From contig NEEC01000004.1 of assembly GCA_002189035.1 (NCBI GenBank), forward strand, positions 4,960,001 through 5,024,000: a stretch of DNA of 64,000 bases, written 5' to 3'. Position 1 is the stretch's first letter. Each line of letters starts with the position of its first letter. Under the pieces are notes generated by a model. That model had not been told where the DNA came from and searched no databases. It worked only from the letters and a program-made list of their open reading frames with translations. The stretch comes from Utricularia gibba (lineage: Eukaryota; Streptophyta; Magnoliopsida; Lamiales; Lentibulariaceae). The position numbers were made by a program, and so were the translations under genes. Positions 23,346-35,120 of this stretch are shown here, piece after piece.

Positions 23346-24519
23346 GACTCAAACAAAAACCAGGGTTTCCCATTGCATTAAATGATGGTTAGTGAGTTGT
23401 TGCTGCTTTCATTTACTCTGTTTATTTTTTAAGACTTCCCATTTCATCAAACAATGGCTAGATATTCGAAGACAAAATGTGTGTCATCATTACTCTTCCA
23501 AAATGGCTTGTCTGTCAAAAGTAATTTCCATGTAATAAAATCATATCGAACCTTGCTTGTAATATCATCAACCAATTCAAAAGTTACTACTAAAATTGTT
23601 AGAACTCGATTGGTAGGGCATTAAAGAATACATTATGGTAAATAACATTTGTTAAAATGACACGTTTGGTGAGCAGTAGTATTCCTTAATATTATTATGA
23701 GAAGAGGATTTATTGGAAGAGAGTAAGTTTTTTTATTATTATTATGATATGCCTTGGAATCAATAGAACACATTTTATTACATTTCATATCAAGAAAAAT
23801 GATATGAGAAAGATGACGACTATTATTGAGTTGGCTTTATTGTGCCTATAATGTACACCTATCCACCACAAACACCACTAAACAACGAAACGACAGCAAT
23901 TATCATATGGACAACTTTTTACGGGTTTATATATAATTTATGAACGATCAATAATTACGTATGTAATAAAATAATATATTTAATTATTTAAATTAATAGT
24001 ATTGGATAATATCTTCATTCATTATTATGAAAAAAATATATAATATATATGATAATTGCTTTTATCGTAAAAAAAGCACAAAAAGTTTCTGAAAAAAAGT
24101 GGAGACATCCATTGTTCAATAATTTCAGTCTAGCCATTTCGTTAATAATTGCATGGTATTATCAAAAAAGATATTTATTGCATGATTAGGTTTGAATCCC
24201 CATTATTTATTTGTCCTGATTATTATTATAACCGTATTTTTTATTTAAAAGGGGTGATTAATTTTTAATATTTTAATGGGAGTTAATATATCATTCAAAT
24301 CTAGGTTTATCCCAAGGGATGCAGGGCATACTATTAATAGGAGGGTCTAATCACCCACGTTTATTTTGCAAAAAGAGGCATGTGGTGGGCATGTGGGTCA
24401 GGGTTATGTCTTGCTGGGAGCCAATGGCTACAGACATTACGAAAGTGGAGTAGGGCTTCTACTTTAAACTCTATATTTAAACTTTTCACATTAATAAAAT
24501 ACAAGGAAAAAAGGGGGCA
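23346..24519. other. Spacer upstream of KCS copy D
   Basis: No gene is seen. It holds diverged copies of the spacer blocks (23,850-23,900 and 24,330-24,440). The segment 23,540-23,670 is similar to 27,060-27,140 upstream of copy E. Confidence 0.45.
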
Positions 24520-25210
24520 ATCGACCCTATGCATTCCGAATGTTTTTTAAAAATGGTACGATTAGTTATTAACGTTTAATTAAAATGATATAGTTAGTTT
24601 TTATTAGCCTATTTAGTCAACATATTTGATGTATCTATTATATTTAGTTTTAGATCTTTTTTCTTTAATTCATTTTTATTTATTTATTTATTTATTAATA
24701 TTAATTATAATTGATCTTCAATATTTAAAAACAGTACATATTTGATCTCAATTATTGTATAATTTGATAAAATTAATTTTTATTTCTTTCGACCACCGCC
24801 GCTGCCGACAATTGCTCATCACCTCCGCCCATGCCACTGTCGGTCGATCGTCGCCACTACCTGTCGCTTGTTGGGTGTTCAAGTGCCCGTTGCTCGTGCC
24901 ACTGCCATAACCCGTCGGCAGTGTTCGGCGGCAATCGATTGACGGTCGATCGGCACTAGGTTCGTGGCAGTAGATAATATTAAAATTAAATTAAAGAAAT
25001 AATGTTTGTGATTGAGAATTAATTGTCAATCGATCGGCAGTCGATTAGTGGCGTTAGATAATAGTAAAATTAAATTGAAAAAAAAATCATGTTTGTAATT
25101 GAGAATCAATTGTCAATCGATCGGCAGTTGGTTAGTGGCGGTAGATAATAGTAAAATTAAATTGAAAAAAAAAATAATGTTTGTAATTGAGAATTAATCA
25201 TACTGTTGTG
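24520..25210. repeat. Dispersed repeat, second copy, with a tandem triplication of about 86 bases
   Basis: It is the same family as 21,181-21,760. The end of the element is present three times in a row: 24,946-25,029, 25,030-25,116 and 25,117-about 25,203. Each unit starts tcgatcggca and contains gataata(g/t)taaaattaaatt and gagaattaattgtcaa or a close variant. The first copy of the family has only one such unit. Confidence 0.65.
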
Positions 25211-26014
25211 GTTATAAATTAACTGAGTATTGAATTGTCAATCTCTATGGGGTAAATTGGTAATTAGCCAATTTACCCAATTTGGAGTTTTTTTTTTATT
25301 AGTTTAATAGCAATAAAACGAGATGATCATTTTTACGTGAAAACCATCATGATGTAAAACCATGAAAATGGAAAAACATACTAGAGAAGAAGGTTTGAAT
25401 GGAAGAAAAAAGAAGAGCATTACAAGGATTGCAAAAAAGAAAATCTCTTTTCAGATTAACTCAACTCCTATTTAGCATGAAACTTTGGTTGACCGATTCT
25501 GAAAGGAATAGCAACTTTTTGAGCTTCTGAAAATTTTCTTGATCAACTATTTCATATTCTGAATTCCTGTAGATCAACTATTTTTAAAACTGTTTTAAAC
25601 AATTGGATATTAATACTATTTCTCTCATATCCCCTTCTCAATGTATAACCGATTTATTGACTATTCTAGACTGATTTACTATCCGTAGTCCGACTTATTG
25701 CTCTAGCTCCTTGTACGGTGACGTAATAGATTTAGGATCCGTAACTAATTTTTCCAGGTTACTCTTTAGCTTTGTGCATTTCTTTGACTTTCGTTATTGA
25801 GTATCTTTAGATATCTTTTTGTCTTTTTCTGTGATGCGACATCATTATATGCTATTTTTGTACGATTATCTAACAATTGAAATCAATTACAAATGATTTT
25901 AAAATAGTGATAATTAAAACACTTTTTATATGGCATAATTATATCATTCACGCAAATACCAAAGTAAGTATTGCAGAATTGGATGGAGTGTCGGGCTTCA
26001 CGGACCATATTGAA
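25211..26014. other. Spacer downstream of KCS copy E
   Basis: No gene or recognisable repeat boundary is seen. From about 25,960 the 3' flank of the KCS genes begins (agtattgcagaattggatgg). Confidence 0.4.
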
Positions 26015-27000
26015 CTAGAGCTTCACAGCCTCTGGAATGGAGACCTTCCAGGGACCGTCCACCGGAGTTTTGATCGCGCGGTTGCATTTCCAGATCGCAC
26101 TACTGCACTTAAACCCCCTTCCAAACGCGATTTGCAAAATCTTGTTGCCCTTCTTCATCCTCCCTTTAGCTTCTATGTAAGCGAGCTCGTACCAAATGGA
26201 AGACGAGGACGTGTTCCCGAACCGGTAGAGCGACATACGCGAAGCTTCAACGTGCTCTGGGGAGAGATCGAGGCTTTTCTGGAGCTCATCGATGACCGCC
26301 CGGCCGCCGGCGTGGATGCAGAAGTGATCGAAAGCTTGTTTGAAGTCAGGGGCGTAGATCTTCCAGTTAGGGTTGATGATCTTTCTTCCTATAAGGGATA
26401 GTGCGAATAAGACCTTCTCCGACGGCGGAAGTGCTATAGGTCCAAGGGTAGTTATGTTCGACTTCAACGCTCTTCCGGCGGTGGCCATCAAGTCCTTTGA
26501 CAAGTGCACGCCTACTTTGCCTTCGGAGTCTTCTTGCTGGAACACACATCTGTAGGAGCTGTCATCGGCACCCTTATGGGTTCGGACGACGTGGAGGAGT
26601 TTGTACTTGGCACGGCGGCGATCGCGGGCCTTGTTGGAGAGGAGCACTGCAGCGGCGCCCATGCGAAAGATGCAGTTGGGTAAGAGCATGGCTCTCTCCG
26701 AACCTTCGTAGTTATTAAGAGCAATGATTTCCGCACTCACAACAAGTGCATAGGAACTGGGATGCGCCTGAAGCAGATCCTTAGCTAAATCAATCGATAT
26801 CACACCAGCGCTGCACCCCATTCCCGAAAGATTGATGCTCTTGATGTTACTCCTGAGCTTGTACTTATTCACGATCATCGCTGATAACGACGGCGTCGGC
26901 GAGAACACGCTGCAGTCGACGACCAAAATATCAATGCCCCTTGGTTTCAGCCCTGTTTTCCTAATCAAATTATCGATCGCAGAGAACACGAGCAATTCAG
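26015..27000 (-). pseudogene. 3-ketoacyl-CoA synthase, copy E (N-terminal half and promoter deleted)
   Basis: The frame covers about 326 codons of the C-terminal two thirds, almost identical to copy C, with Cys (GMGCSAG), His (FCIHAGG) and Asn (RFGNTSSSS) all present. Similarity stops abruptly at about 27,000, so roughly the first 165 codons, both membrane anchors and the promoter are missing. A second, in-frame deletion of 21 bases near 26,040 removes the seven residues DCIDKYP before the C-terminus, and FGSGFKC has become FGRGFKC. It is very likely non-functional. Confidence 0.88.
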
Positions 27001-28541
27001 CATGCTATTTAAAGAAAACATTAGTTCATCTATCTTATCTCTCTCATTTTCTCTTGTTAAATGAAATCGAACCTTGCTTTTAATAACATCAACCATTCAG
27101 ACATTAAAAGTTACTTTATGTTAAATAACATTTGTTAATCACATGTATCGTAAGTGTTCATATCTTTTGAAGTATATATCTTCAATAACAATTTTCTTAA
27201 GTAATCTAAAAGACGGTTTATCCGAGGAGAGTAACTTTTTTGTTATGATATATGTTCTAATTTATAGAATATATTTTATTATATTTCTACTTAAGAAAAA
27301 TAATATGAAAAAAATGGTGACGAGTATTAAGTTCGCATAATTGTGCCAAGAATTGACGACTCTCCACTCCAAATGCGATTAACCATCCAAAACAATTATT
27401 CTTGAGGCATCAACAAGATATCCGACATTTGGATTAATGACCAACAGCTGGTTCGATATGTAGATCTCAACTATGTGATCGGGTTTTATGTGTAATTTAT
27501 GAACGATCAATAATTATTTATGTAAGAAAATAATATTTTTATTAATTTAAATGAATATTATTGGATAATATTTTCATTCAATATTATGAAAAAATTATAT
27601 AAAATATATGATATTTTATGATAAAAAGTAAGCAAAAACATTTGATGATAAAAAAAGAAAAGAAGAGTGGAGACATCCACTGTTCAAGACTGTCAGTCTA
27701 ATCTTCTCGTTAATAATTGCATAATAATATCGAAAAAGACATTTATTGCATGATTAGGTTTGCATCCCCATTACTTATTTTGTCCTGATTATAATTATTA
27801 TAATCGTATTTATATTTAAGGGGTGATTAAATTTTAACATTTTAAGCGGTTTAATTTATTATCTAAATCTTGGTTAATCTCAAGGGACGCATAGTATTTT
27901 CTAAATCTAGGTCATGTCATGCTCGTACCCAATGGCTATAGACATTAGAAAACTAGGGTTGGATGATAACACACATTTTAATCATATTTTTATAATATCA
28001 AATCATCATATTTTATTATAACTTAGATTTTATGTATGTAGTTTCTAATTTAAGTGATGTTTTTAGGTTATTTTCAATTGTATGTGTAAAAGTACATTCA
28101 TTCAATCCGACTTGTGTTATTGAGCCTAACATCAATATTAGCAATAAATCGAACTGAAATTATGTAGATCAAGTTGAAATTGAAGTTGGGCTTCGAGGGC
28201 GAAGAGGTTTGGGCGATAATGCAACGATTATTACCATTAACTATTCCATAAGGGTGATCAAAGTGAAGAAACCAAATTGCAGCTGTTCATTTAGAACACG
28301 AAAGAATTAGGGGATATCTTCTACCATATCAAGCCAAAGATTCGTTATAATCAAATCAAGGAATGTAATCTATGTTGTACGAACGTATTATATTAATAAG
28401 AAGACAATACATTGAAAGCATCTTTAAACAGATATAAACTAGTCAATATAATGTCTCAAGCTCACTCCATGACGTGATACTTGGGAAGGGCACCGCCCCC
28501 CAACAAACCAAGCAACCGTGCGCGAATAAGAGCTGCAAGAA
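27001..28541. other. Spacer between KCS copies E and F
   Basis: No gene is seen. It contains the spacer blocks (27,340-27,470; 28,195-28,330). At 28,490-28,512 the piece caaccgtgcgc matches the 3' flank of the unrecognised gene (34,068-34,080; 42,058-42,070), joined directly to KCS sequence at about 28,510. Confidence 0.45.
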
Positions 28542-29401
28542 CTACAGCTTCACAACTTCTGGAATGGAGACCGGATATTTATGAATGCAATCATTCCAGG
28601 GACCGTCGACCGGAGTTTTGATCGTGCGGTTGCATTTCCAGACCGCACTGTTGCATTTAAACCCACTTCCAAACCCGATTTGCCAAACCCTGTTACCCTT
28701 CTTCATCCTCCCTTTAGCCTCAATGTATGCGAGCTCATACCAAATGGAAGACGACGTATTCCCAAATCGGTGGAGCGCCATACGGGATGGCTCCACGTCC
28801 TCCGGCGAGAGCTGGAGGCTTTTCTGCACCTCATCGATCACCGCCCGGCCGCCGGAGTGGAAGCAGAAGTGATCAAAAGCTTGTTTGAAGTCAGGGATGT
28901 AGGGCTTCCATTTAGGGTTGATCATCTTTCTTCCTAATAGGGATAGCGCGAATAAGAGCTGCTCCGACACCGGAAGTGCAAGAGGTCCAAGAGTGGCTAT
29001 GTTCGACTTCAATGCTCTTCCGGCGGTGACCCTCAAGTCCTTTGACAATTGTAACCCTACTATGCCTTCGGAGTCTTCTTGCTGGAAGACGCATCTGTAG
29101 GAGCTGTCATCGGCACCCATATGGATTCGGACGACATGGAGGAGTTTATACTTCGCACGACGGCGATCGCCGGCCTTATTGGATAGGAGCACGGCAGCGG
29201 CGCCCATGCGAAAGATGCAGTTGGGTAAAAGCATGGCTCTCACCGAGCCTTGGTAGTGATTGGGAGTGATGATTTCCGTAGTCACAACAAGCGCACACGA
29301 ATTGCGATGCACCTGAAGTAGATTCTTAGCTAAATCAACCGATATCACACCAGCGCGCACCCCATTCCCCCAAGATTGAAGCTCTTGATGTTACTCCTGA
29401 G

Positions 29402-30378
29402 TGTTGAAATTCAAGATTCGATGAATTGGGCAAGCATCCACGTGAACCTTAAGTACACAAGAAACGTGGATTACAATAGAAAAGATTAGGTCCAACCTAG
29501 TATTAGTGATCTGTAGTTTATTATATACTAGATTATTTCACTGTCATTTTCCGATGTGGGATTATGTATTGTAACACCCGCCCTCAAGTCGAACTAGTCT
29601 GTGATCCGGTGATGACTTGCTTCTTTTTTTTTTATGATTGTAGGTAGTGCTCAGGTCATAGGTCGATCCAATTTTGTCACCTAAGCCCAATGCATCTCCT
29701 TTTTTTTTTTAACCGGACCTCAGACCAATACGAAATCCATCTTGGCCACCCAAGCCGTGCCGCAAGGCAAGCGCCATTTTCATTCTTTGATGTGGGATTG
29801 TGTATTAACACACCCGCCCTCAAGTCGAACTGGTCTGTGATCTGGTGATGACTTGCTCTTTTTTTTTTTTGTGATTGTAGATAGTGTTCGGATCATAGGT
29901 CGATCTAATTTTTTGTCACCTAAGTCCAATGCATCTCCTTGTTTTTTCCTTTTTTTTTTAACCGGAGAGGCAAACGCTCTGATACCATGTTGAAATTCAG
30001 GATCCGATGGGTCGGGCGAGCACACATGTGAAGCCCAAATACACAAGAAACGTTGATCATAATAGAAAAAATTAAGCCTAACCTATTATTAGTGATCTGT
30101 AGTTTCTTATATACTAGATTATTTCACTGTCATTTTTCAAACTGGTCTTTGATCCAGTTAAGACTTGTTTTTTTTTTTTTTTGTGTGATTTGTAGGTAGT
30201 GCTCGGATTATAGATCAATCTAATTTTTTGTTGCCTAAGCCCAATGCATCTCCTTGATTTTTTTTTTTTTAACTGGAACTCTCACCAGAACTAAACCCAT
30301 CTTGGTCACCCAAGCCATGCCGTGAGGCAAACGCTCTGTTGAAATTTAAGATCGGATGGGTCGTGCGAGCGTGCACGT
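29402..30378 (-). mobile_element. Tandem array of miniature LTR elements (TRIM-like) inside KCS copy F
   Basis: On the plus strand LTR1 is 29,402-29,576 (175 bases, TGTTGAAATT...GTAACA), followed by a polypurine tract (minus strand GAGGGCGGG). A remnant of LTR2 (about 29,773-29,812) is again followed by the same tract. A primer-binding site for initiator tRNA-Met (minus strand TGGTATCAGAGC, 29,976-29,987) is followed by LTR3 (29,988 to about 30,138, last ~25 bases lost) and then by the first ~40 bases of LTR4 (about 30,337-30,378). The internal parts are only about 170-200 bases, non-coding, and repeat caagcccaatgcatctcctt. These are the marks of terminal-repeat retrotransposons in miniature, here in three linked units with internal deletions. 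Confidence 0.82.
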
Positions 30379-31252
30379 CCTTGTCGAGATTGAGTGTGAG
30401 GTTGTTGATGAGTCATTGGAAGAGGTTGCTGTTGTTGTTGTTGAGGGAATTGGCTGCGTTGTGCTTGAAACCCACGACCGTCAGAGGTAAAGCGAGCTGT
30501 TGACGGTGCACTCTTGTATTGGGTTTGATATGCCATAGGGGAAGAGAGTGAGTTGTACTGCCGTTCAATGTCTTCATTGATTTGTTTTCGCATCTCAAAA
30601 CTTTGCAGTTGTGAGATTAGATCCCTATACGAGGGACGTGGATATTTGAGCATGGAAGTGGTGAACGCCTCGTAGCCAGATCCAACACTTGTGAGAAGGA
30701 AGTAAACCTTCTCATCTTCAGCGACTGGGTCTTCAATAGCAGCTAATTGGTCACAGATGGACTTAAATTTACGGAGATATTCATCCAGGTTTTGATCTGC
30801 GCGTTTTCAGTTCTGAGTGAATTGATACCTCAAGGTATAACGACGCTCCTCAGATTTTTGGGCATATGCATCTCGAAGAGCAGACCAAAGATTGGCGGCT
30901 GTTTCACAACCGATAACCAGTGGCCATGATTCTTCAGAAATTGTACCTAAGAGCCAGCTACGCAAGAGACGGTCTGATTGTTTCCACTTTATGAATTCTG
31001 TAGATGGGTTTGCTGGTGTAGATGAATCCTGCACTCCTGGTTGGAGATCAAATTCTGGTGGTGGTGTTGTCTCACCGGTTAGATGGCCGGAGAGACCTTG
31101 GCTATCTGCAAGCCCAATAGCCATTTCTTTCCAGAGCGGGTAATTGCTGCTGGTTAGTTTGACGGTGATGAAGTTTGACACATTAATAGCATTTCCGGTT
31201 GCCATGGTGGAGGGAAGGAAGGATGTGCGGAAGCGTGAATGTGAGAGGAAGG
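30372..31252 (-). pseudogene. Copia gag fragment joined to the TRIM-like array
   Basis: The minus strand codes for the start of a copia gag: MATGNAINVSNFITVKL (from 31,205), PLWKEMAIGLADSQGL, LWSALRDAYAQKSEERRYTL, then an in-frame stop (TGA at 30,807-30,809), then continuing YRDLISQLQSFEMRKQ. It is related to, but not a copy of, the gag at 13,436-14,335. The fragment ends near the GTGCACGTCC motif, where the LTR-like sequence of the array begins. No primer site or LTR follows on the other side; the gag leader runs straight into KCS sequence at about 31,253. Confidence 0.8.
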
Positions 31253-31875
31253 ATGAGCTTGTACTTATTCACGATCATCGCTGATAACGACGGCGTCGGC
31301 GAGAACAGGCTGCAGTTGACGACCAAAATATCAATGTCCCTTGGCTTGAGCCTAGTTTTCCTTATCAAATTATCGATTGCAGAGAACATGACGAGCTCCG
31401 CTTCCTCACGAGCTCTCTCCATTGTTGGTTCGGACGGGATGTAGAGAACTGAGTCTGGAAATGATGTTTCTTCTCCAAGTCCCGATCTTTCCAGAATCTT
31501 CTTCATGAAATCCACCCTTTCAGGGTGATTTCTATGAAGATGGTGGACATGTTCGACGAACCTGTCAGAAGGAATTCTGAGGGTAAAGGATGGCTTGTAA
31601 CAAGCGAAGTCCACCAGATAAATCGGTCGTGGCTTCGAAAGTCGATAAAGGGTTGCTGCCACGATCATGGAGAAAACAGCGCATAGAATATAAATGGGAT
31701 CCATGTTTTGAGATTTCCAGACCCCGATCATCCCCTCCACCCCGAGACGGCTAAGCTTCACGGCCACGACCGCCGCCAGAGGAATCAACAAGAGGGTGAG
31801 GAAGTTATTGACGACATGCTGATAACACAGTTTGAGGCACTTGTGCTTCGTCGATGCAGTGGCGGGAGCAGCCAT

Positions 31876-34020
31876 TCTGGTGGTTTCTGCTAGGTCTTCC
31901 CTATCGGCAGCAAACGGGATCATTATACTACTGAAACCAAAATCAGGGCTTCCCATTGCATTAAATGATGGGTTGGGAGTTGACTGTTGCTACGACTATT
32001 ATAAATGGGGAACAAACCCTGATGTTCGGATTGAATCCATTTTTTTTCTATAAAAAATAAAATATTTCAATAATAAAAATATATTAAATAATAATTCAAT
32101 TATAATTGAATGATTTTTAAAGCCCGATTAAATTTAATTTAATTATTATATTAAATGATTCATTGTTAAAATTATTTGAACTGCAGTTTTTGGAACACTG
32201 ATGGCTAATTTCATTTATTTTCTCTATTTTTTGAATGCAAAGACTTGTTATATATCATAAATTTTTATAGATTATTAGGGTTTGTTTTAGACAGTGTGCT
32301 CCTTTAAAATAGTTTTATTTTAAAGTAAAATAAATTTTAAGAAAATGCTTTACTCAAATGATTTTTATAAAGATATTTTACTGTATACGAATTGCTTCTC
32401 TAAAACAAAAGTAATACCAACTATGTGATAAGAGTGATTTTTCTAAAAGTCATAAAACTAAAACTTATGTATTAAATAAAATTTAAAAATCCAAATCATT
32501 CAAATTACTAACAGTAACCTAGCAGGCTAGCAATGAAACAGGAAATCACATAAAACAATTCAATAAACTCCAAACGATGAACTTACCAAACTGAAATCTC
32601 GATATCACAAGAATTCTAGAAACATGTTAGGTTAACTTGTGGTCATCAATCTTGAAATACGAGATTACACCCTTCATTCTAGCCCATGTTTGAAAAATAA
32701 TCATTATGACATTCTATGTTACACATTACAACAAATTTTTTACATATAGAATATGGTTATTTCGCACAAATACTTAAAGTAGAATGATTAATTTTCAAAT
32801 TCATTCCTTTCATTCGAAATATCTTTTCCCCAGCACATCAGAAGATCCTTCACAAGAACTTCAAATCTAAACGTGTTTGACCTGAAGAAATGTGAGGATG
32901 GATAACCCTTTGGAAAGCCAGATCAAATGTGGAGAAAACATAAAAACATGATAATTATATGTTCGAAACAAACATTATCATGTAATAATGAGCCTAGAGA
33001 TTGAATGTAGGTGGAATGCGACTATTATTCAGTTGGCATAGTTGTGCCTGGAATTGACACCCATCCACCCTGAACGCGACTAACCAGCCAAATCAATTAT
33101 TCTTTGGACATCAACAAGATATCCGAATTGGGATAGATGACCAACTGATTTGTATAACTATAATATGTGACCGGGTTGATGTGTAATGTATGAACCATCA
33201 ATAATTATATCTGCAAGAAAATAATATTTTTATTAATTTAATGAATACTATTGTATAATGTTTTCATTCAATATTATGAAACAGCTATACAAAATAGATC
33301 ATATTTAAATTTTATACTCAAAATTCAATATTTTAATTACTTTTATCGTAAAAAATAAGCGAAAACATTTGATGATAAAAAAAAACGTGGAGATATACAT
33401 TGTTCCAAGACTTTCAGTCTCTCCATCTCATTTATAGTTGCTTAATAATATCGAAAAAGCTATTTTTTGCATGATTAGTTTTCCATCCCCATTATTTAGG
33501 GCATGTGGGGCCAGCTTTATCCCTATAATCTATCTTATACAGTAAATTAAAATTTTTATAATATGATGTATGAGTATCCAATTTTCTCACATAATCAAGA
33601 AGAAATGATCATATTTTTAATAGATCCCCGATAATGCAATGACTATTGTGCCATTAACTACTCTATGAAGGTGATCAAAGTGAAGAAACCAAATTGCACT
33701 TGTTCATTTAGAACACTAAAGAATTTGGGGATACCATATCTAGCCAAAGATTCATTATAATCAAATTATGAGATGTAATCTATGGTTTTTAATAACAAGA
33801 TAATCACATTGAAAGCATCTTTAATACATGTATGAACTATTCAATAAAATAAGTCTCAACCTCACACCATGAGGTGATTTTTAAGTATGGTTGTAGAAAA
33901 TTTTTAGAGTTTATTTCTATTTTTTTCAAAATTACTTTAGAAAAAAATAATAAATAAAAAATATAATTAAATTATAATTATTATAAAAAAAACTGTTTTT
34001 ATTTATTGAAGAGTAAAAAT
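31876..34020. other. Spacer upstream of KCS copy F
   Basis: No gene is seen. The block with cccatccaccctgaacgcgac is at about 33,063, and the block with ccattaacta ... accaaattgcacttgttcat at about 33,650-33,715. The stretch 32,270-32,500 is AT-rich without features. Confidence 0.45.
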
Positions 34021-34280
34021 AACCTCCAAAAAAAAATTTTAAAGGGACACTGCCCCCTACAAAACAAAGCAACCGTACGCCTGTGTTAGCCCATCTGATC
34101 CCTTATTGGCTTCGCCCAGCTGCACGGCCCTGATCAGCCCATCGTGCTGCCTGGGGCTGCCGGGTCCTGAGACTCGTCTCCGAGTCCCCAATTAGCTGAC
34201 TCTGAAGTGCAAATAATTGATACGAAACGCACAAACAAAAAAGGTCAGAACAAAGTGACAGGTTCCTCCCAGAATCGGAT

Positions 34281-34975
34281 TTAACAACATAGAGAGAAAG
34301 TGGGCAACCATATAAATAAAGTTGCAGTATATCTACAGAGTTTGATGGGTTGACGACACGTGGAGGATGGTGTAGTGATGATATATGGACATGGTACGGC
34401 CTCCAAAAGCAAAGCAACCACATCGGATATGAGGCTACGCCACTCGCTTCCCCCGTCTTTCCTTCGAGTAGTGGGATCCCCAAACCATCTAATGACAAAC
34501 TCCAAATCTAAAGTGTCTGGAGATATCCGATTCAAATAAGGAACAATAGCATGTGCAAGTGATGGAGTCCTGTTTAAAGGTTGAATCACCAGAGAATGTA
34601 GTGGTGTATCAGGGAAGTGGAGTATACTGATATGCTTTTAAGATATGGAACTTTCATTTTGTGAATCAGTTCGGCTGCGCTCATCCCACCTAAGTCACAA
34701 CAAAGGGGAAAGAGATGATGAAAGTAGGAATTGGAAGCGAGTGACTGACAGGTTCTATCAGTCTCATGGAGTTGGGTGATGGAGGTAAATTCAGTCCTTG
34801 CCATCTCTATAAAAGAAAGCTTTGGTTCATCCCGACGAAGAAACTCCGACTTGTCCTGTCTTCTGATAAGCTCCAGCATGCGCTCCCATTCCGACGAAGA
34901 ATCCCCGATGATTCCCTCCAACAAGTGCGCTGCTGGAACTGACTCTTTTTGGAGTGAACACCGTACCAACTCACT
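34281..34975 (-). pseudogene. Unrecognised conserved protein, copy 1 (probably broken)
   Basis: I do not recognise this protein. The first part (34,975 to about 34,640) reads SELVRCSLQKESVPA, SSEWERMLELIRRQ, EPKLSFIEMARTEFTSITQL, FHHLFPLCCDLGGMSAAELI. The second (about 34,645-34,340) reads ISILHFPDTPLHSLVIQPLN, AHAIVPYLNRISPDTLDLEF, VIRWFGDPTTRRKDGGSEW, LISDVVALLLEAV. The two parts are in different frames; one extra A in the run near 34,637 would join them. A homologous copy lies at 42,274-43,590 with the same frame break. It points away from the HD-Zip gene, with about 145 bases between them. There is no ATG at the beginning, so exons may be missing. Amino acid conservation between the copies suggests real coding ancestry. 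Confidence 0.5.
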
Positions 34976-35120
34976 GTTCCATTAAGCACCTTTTTTTTTT
35001 CCTTTCAAGAAACAAACACCACTCTTAGCATACGAACGTGCAGTACATGTCACTAGACAAAGCATTTCTCCTTTTATCTTTCTATTTTTGCTGTAATAAA
35101 GTTTTTTATTTTCGAAAAAG

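Larger units (their letters stand above)
28542..31875 (-). pseudogene. 3-ketoacyl-CoA synthase, copy F, split by a retroelement insertion
   Basis: The N-terminal half (31,875 to about 31,258, MAAPATAST... to VNKYKL) and the C-terminal half (29,401 to 28,542) belong to one KCS gene interrupted by about 1.85 kb of LTR-element DNA. In intact copies the two ends are contiguous (ctcctgagcttgtactt). TGAG is present on both sides of the insertion, as expected of a target duplication. There is also a one-base deletion in the codons around the catalytic Cys (cagcgcgcacc where copy B has cagcgctgcacc, about 29,352-29,362), which throws out the frame. The promoter has lost the TATA box. The preserved parts are closest to copy G. 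Confidence 0.92.

Noticed and set aside
30306-30653. Separate gene reading through gag into the LTR pieces
   Set aside because: The frame is the second half of the interrupted copia gag plus LTR sequence.
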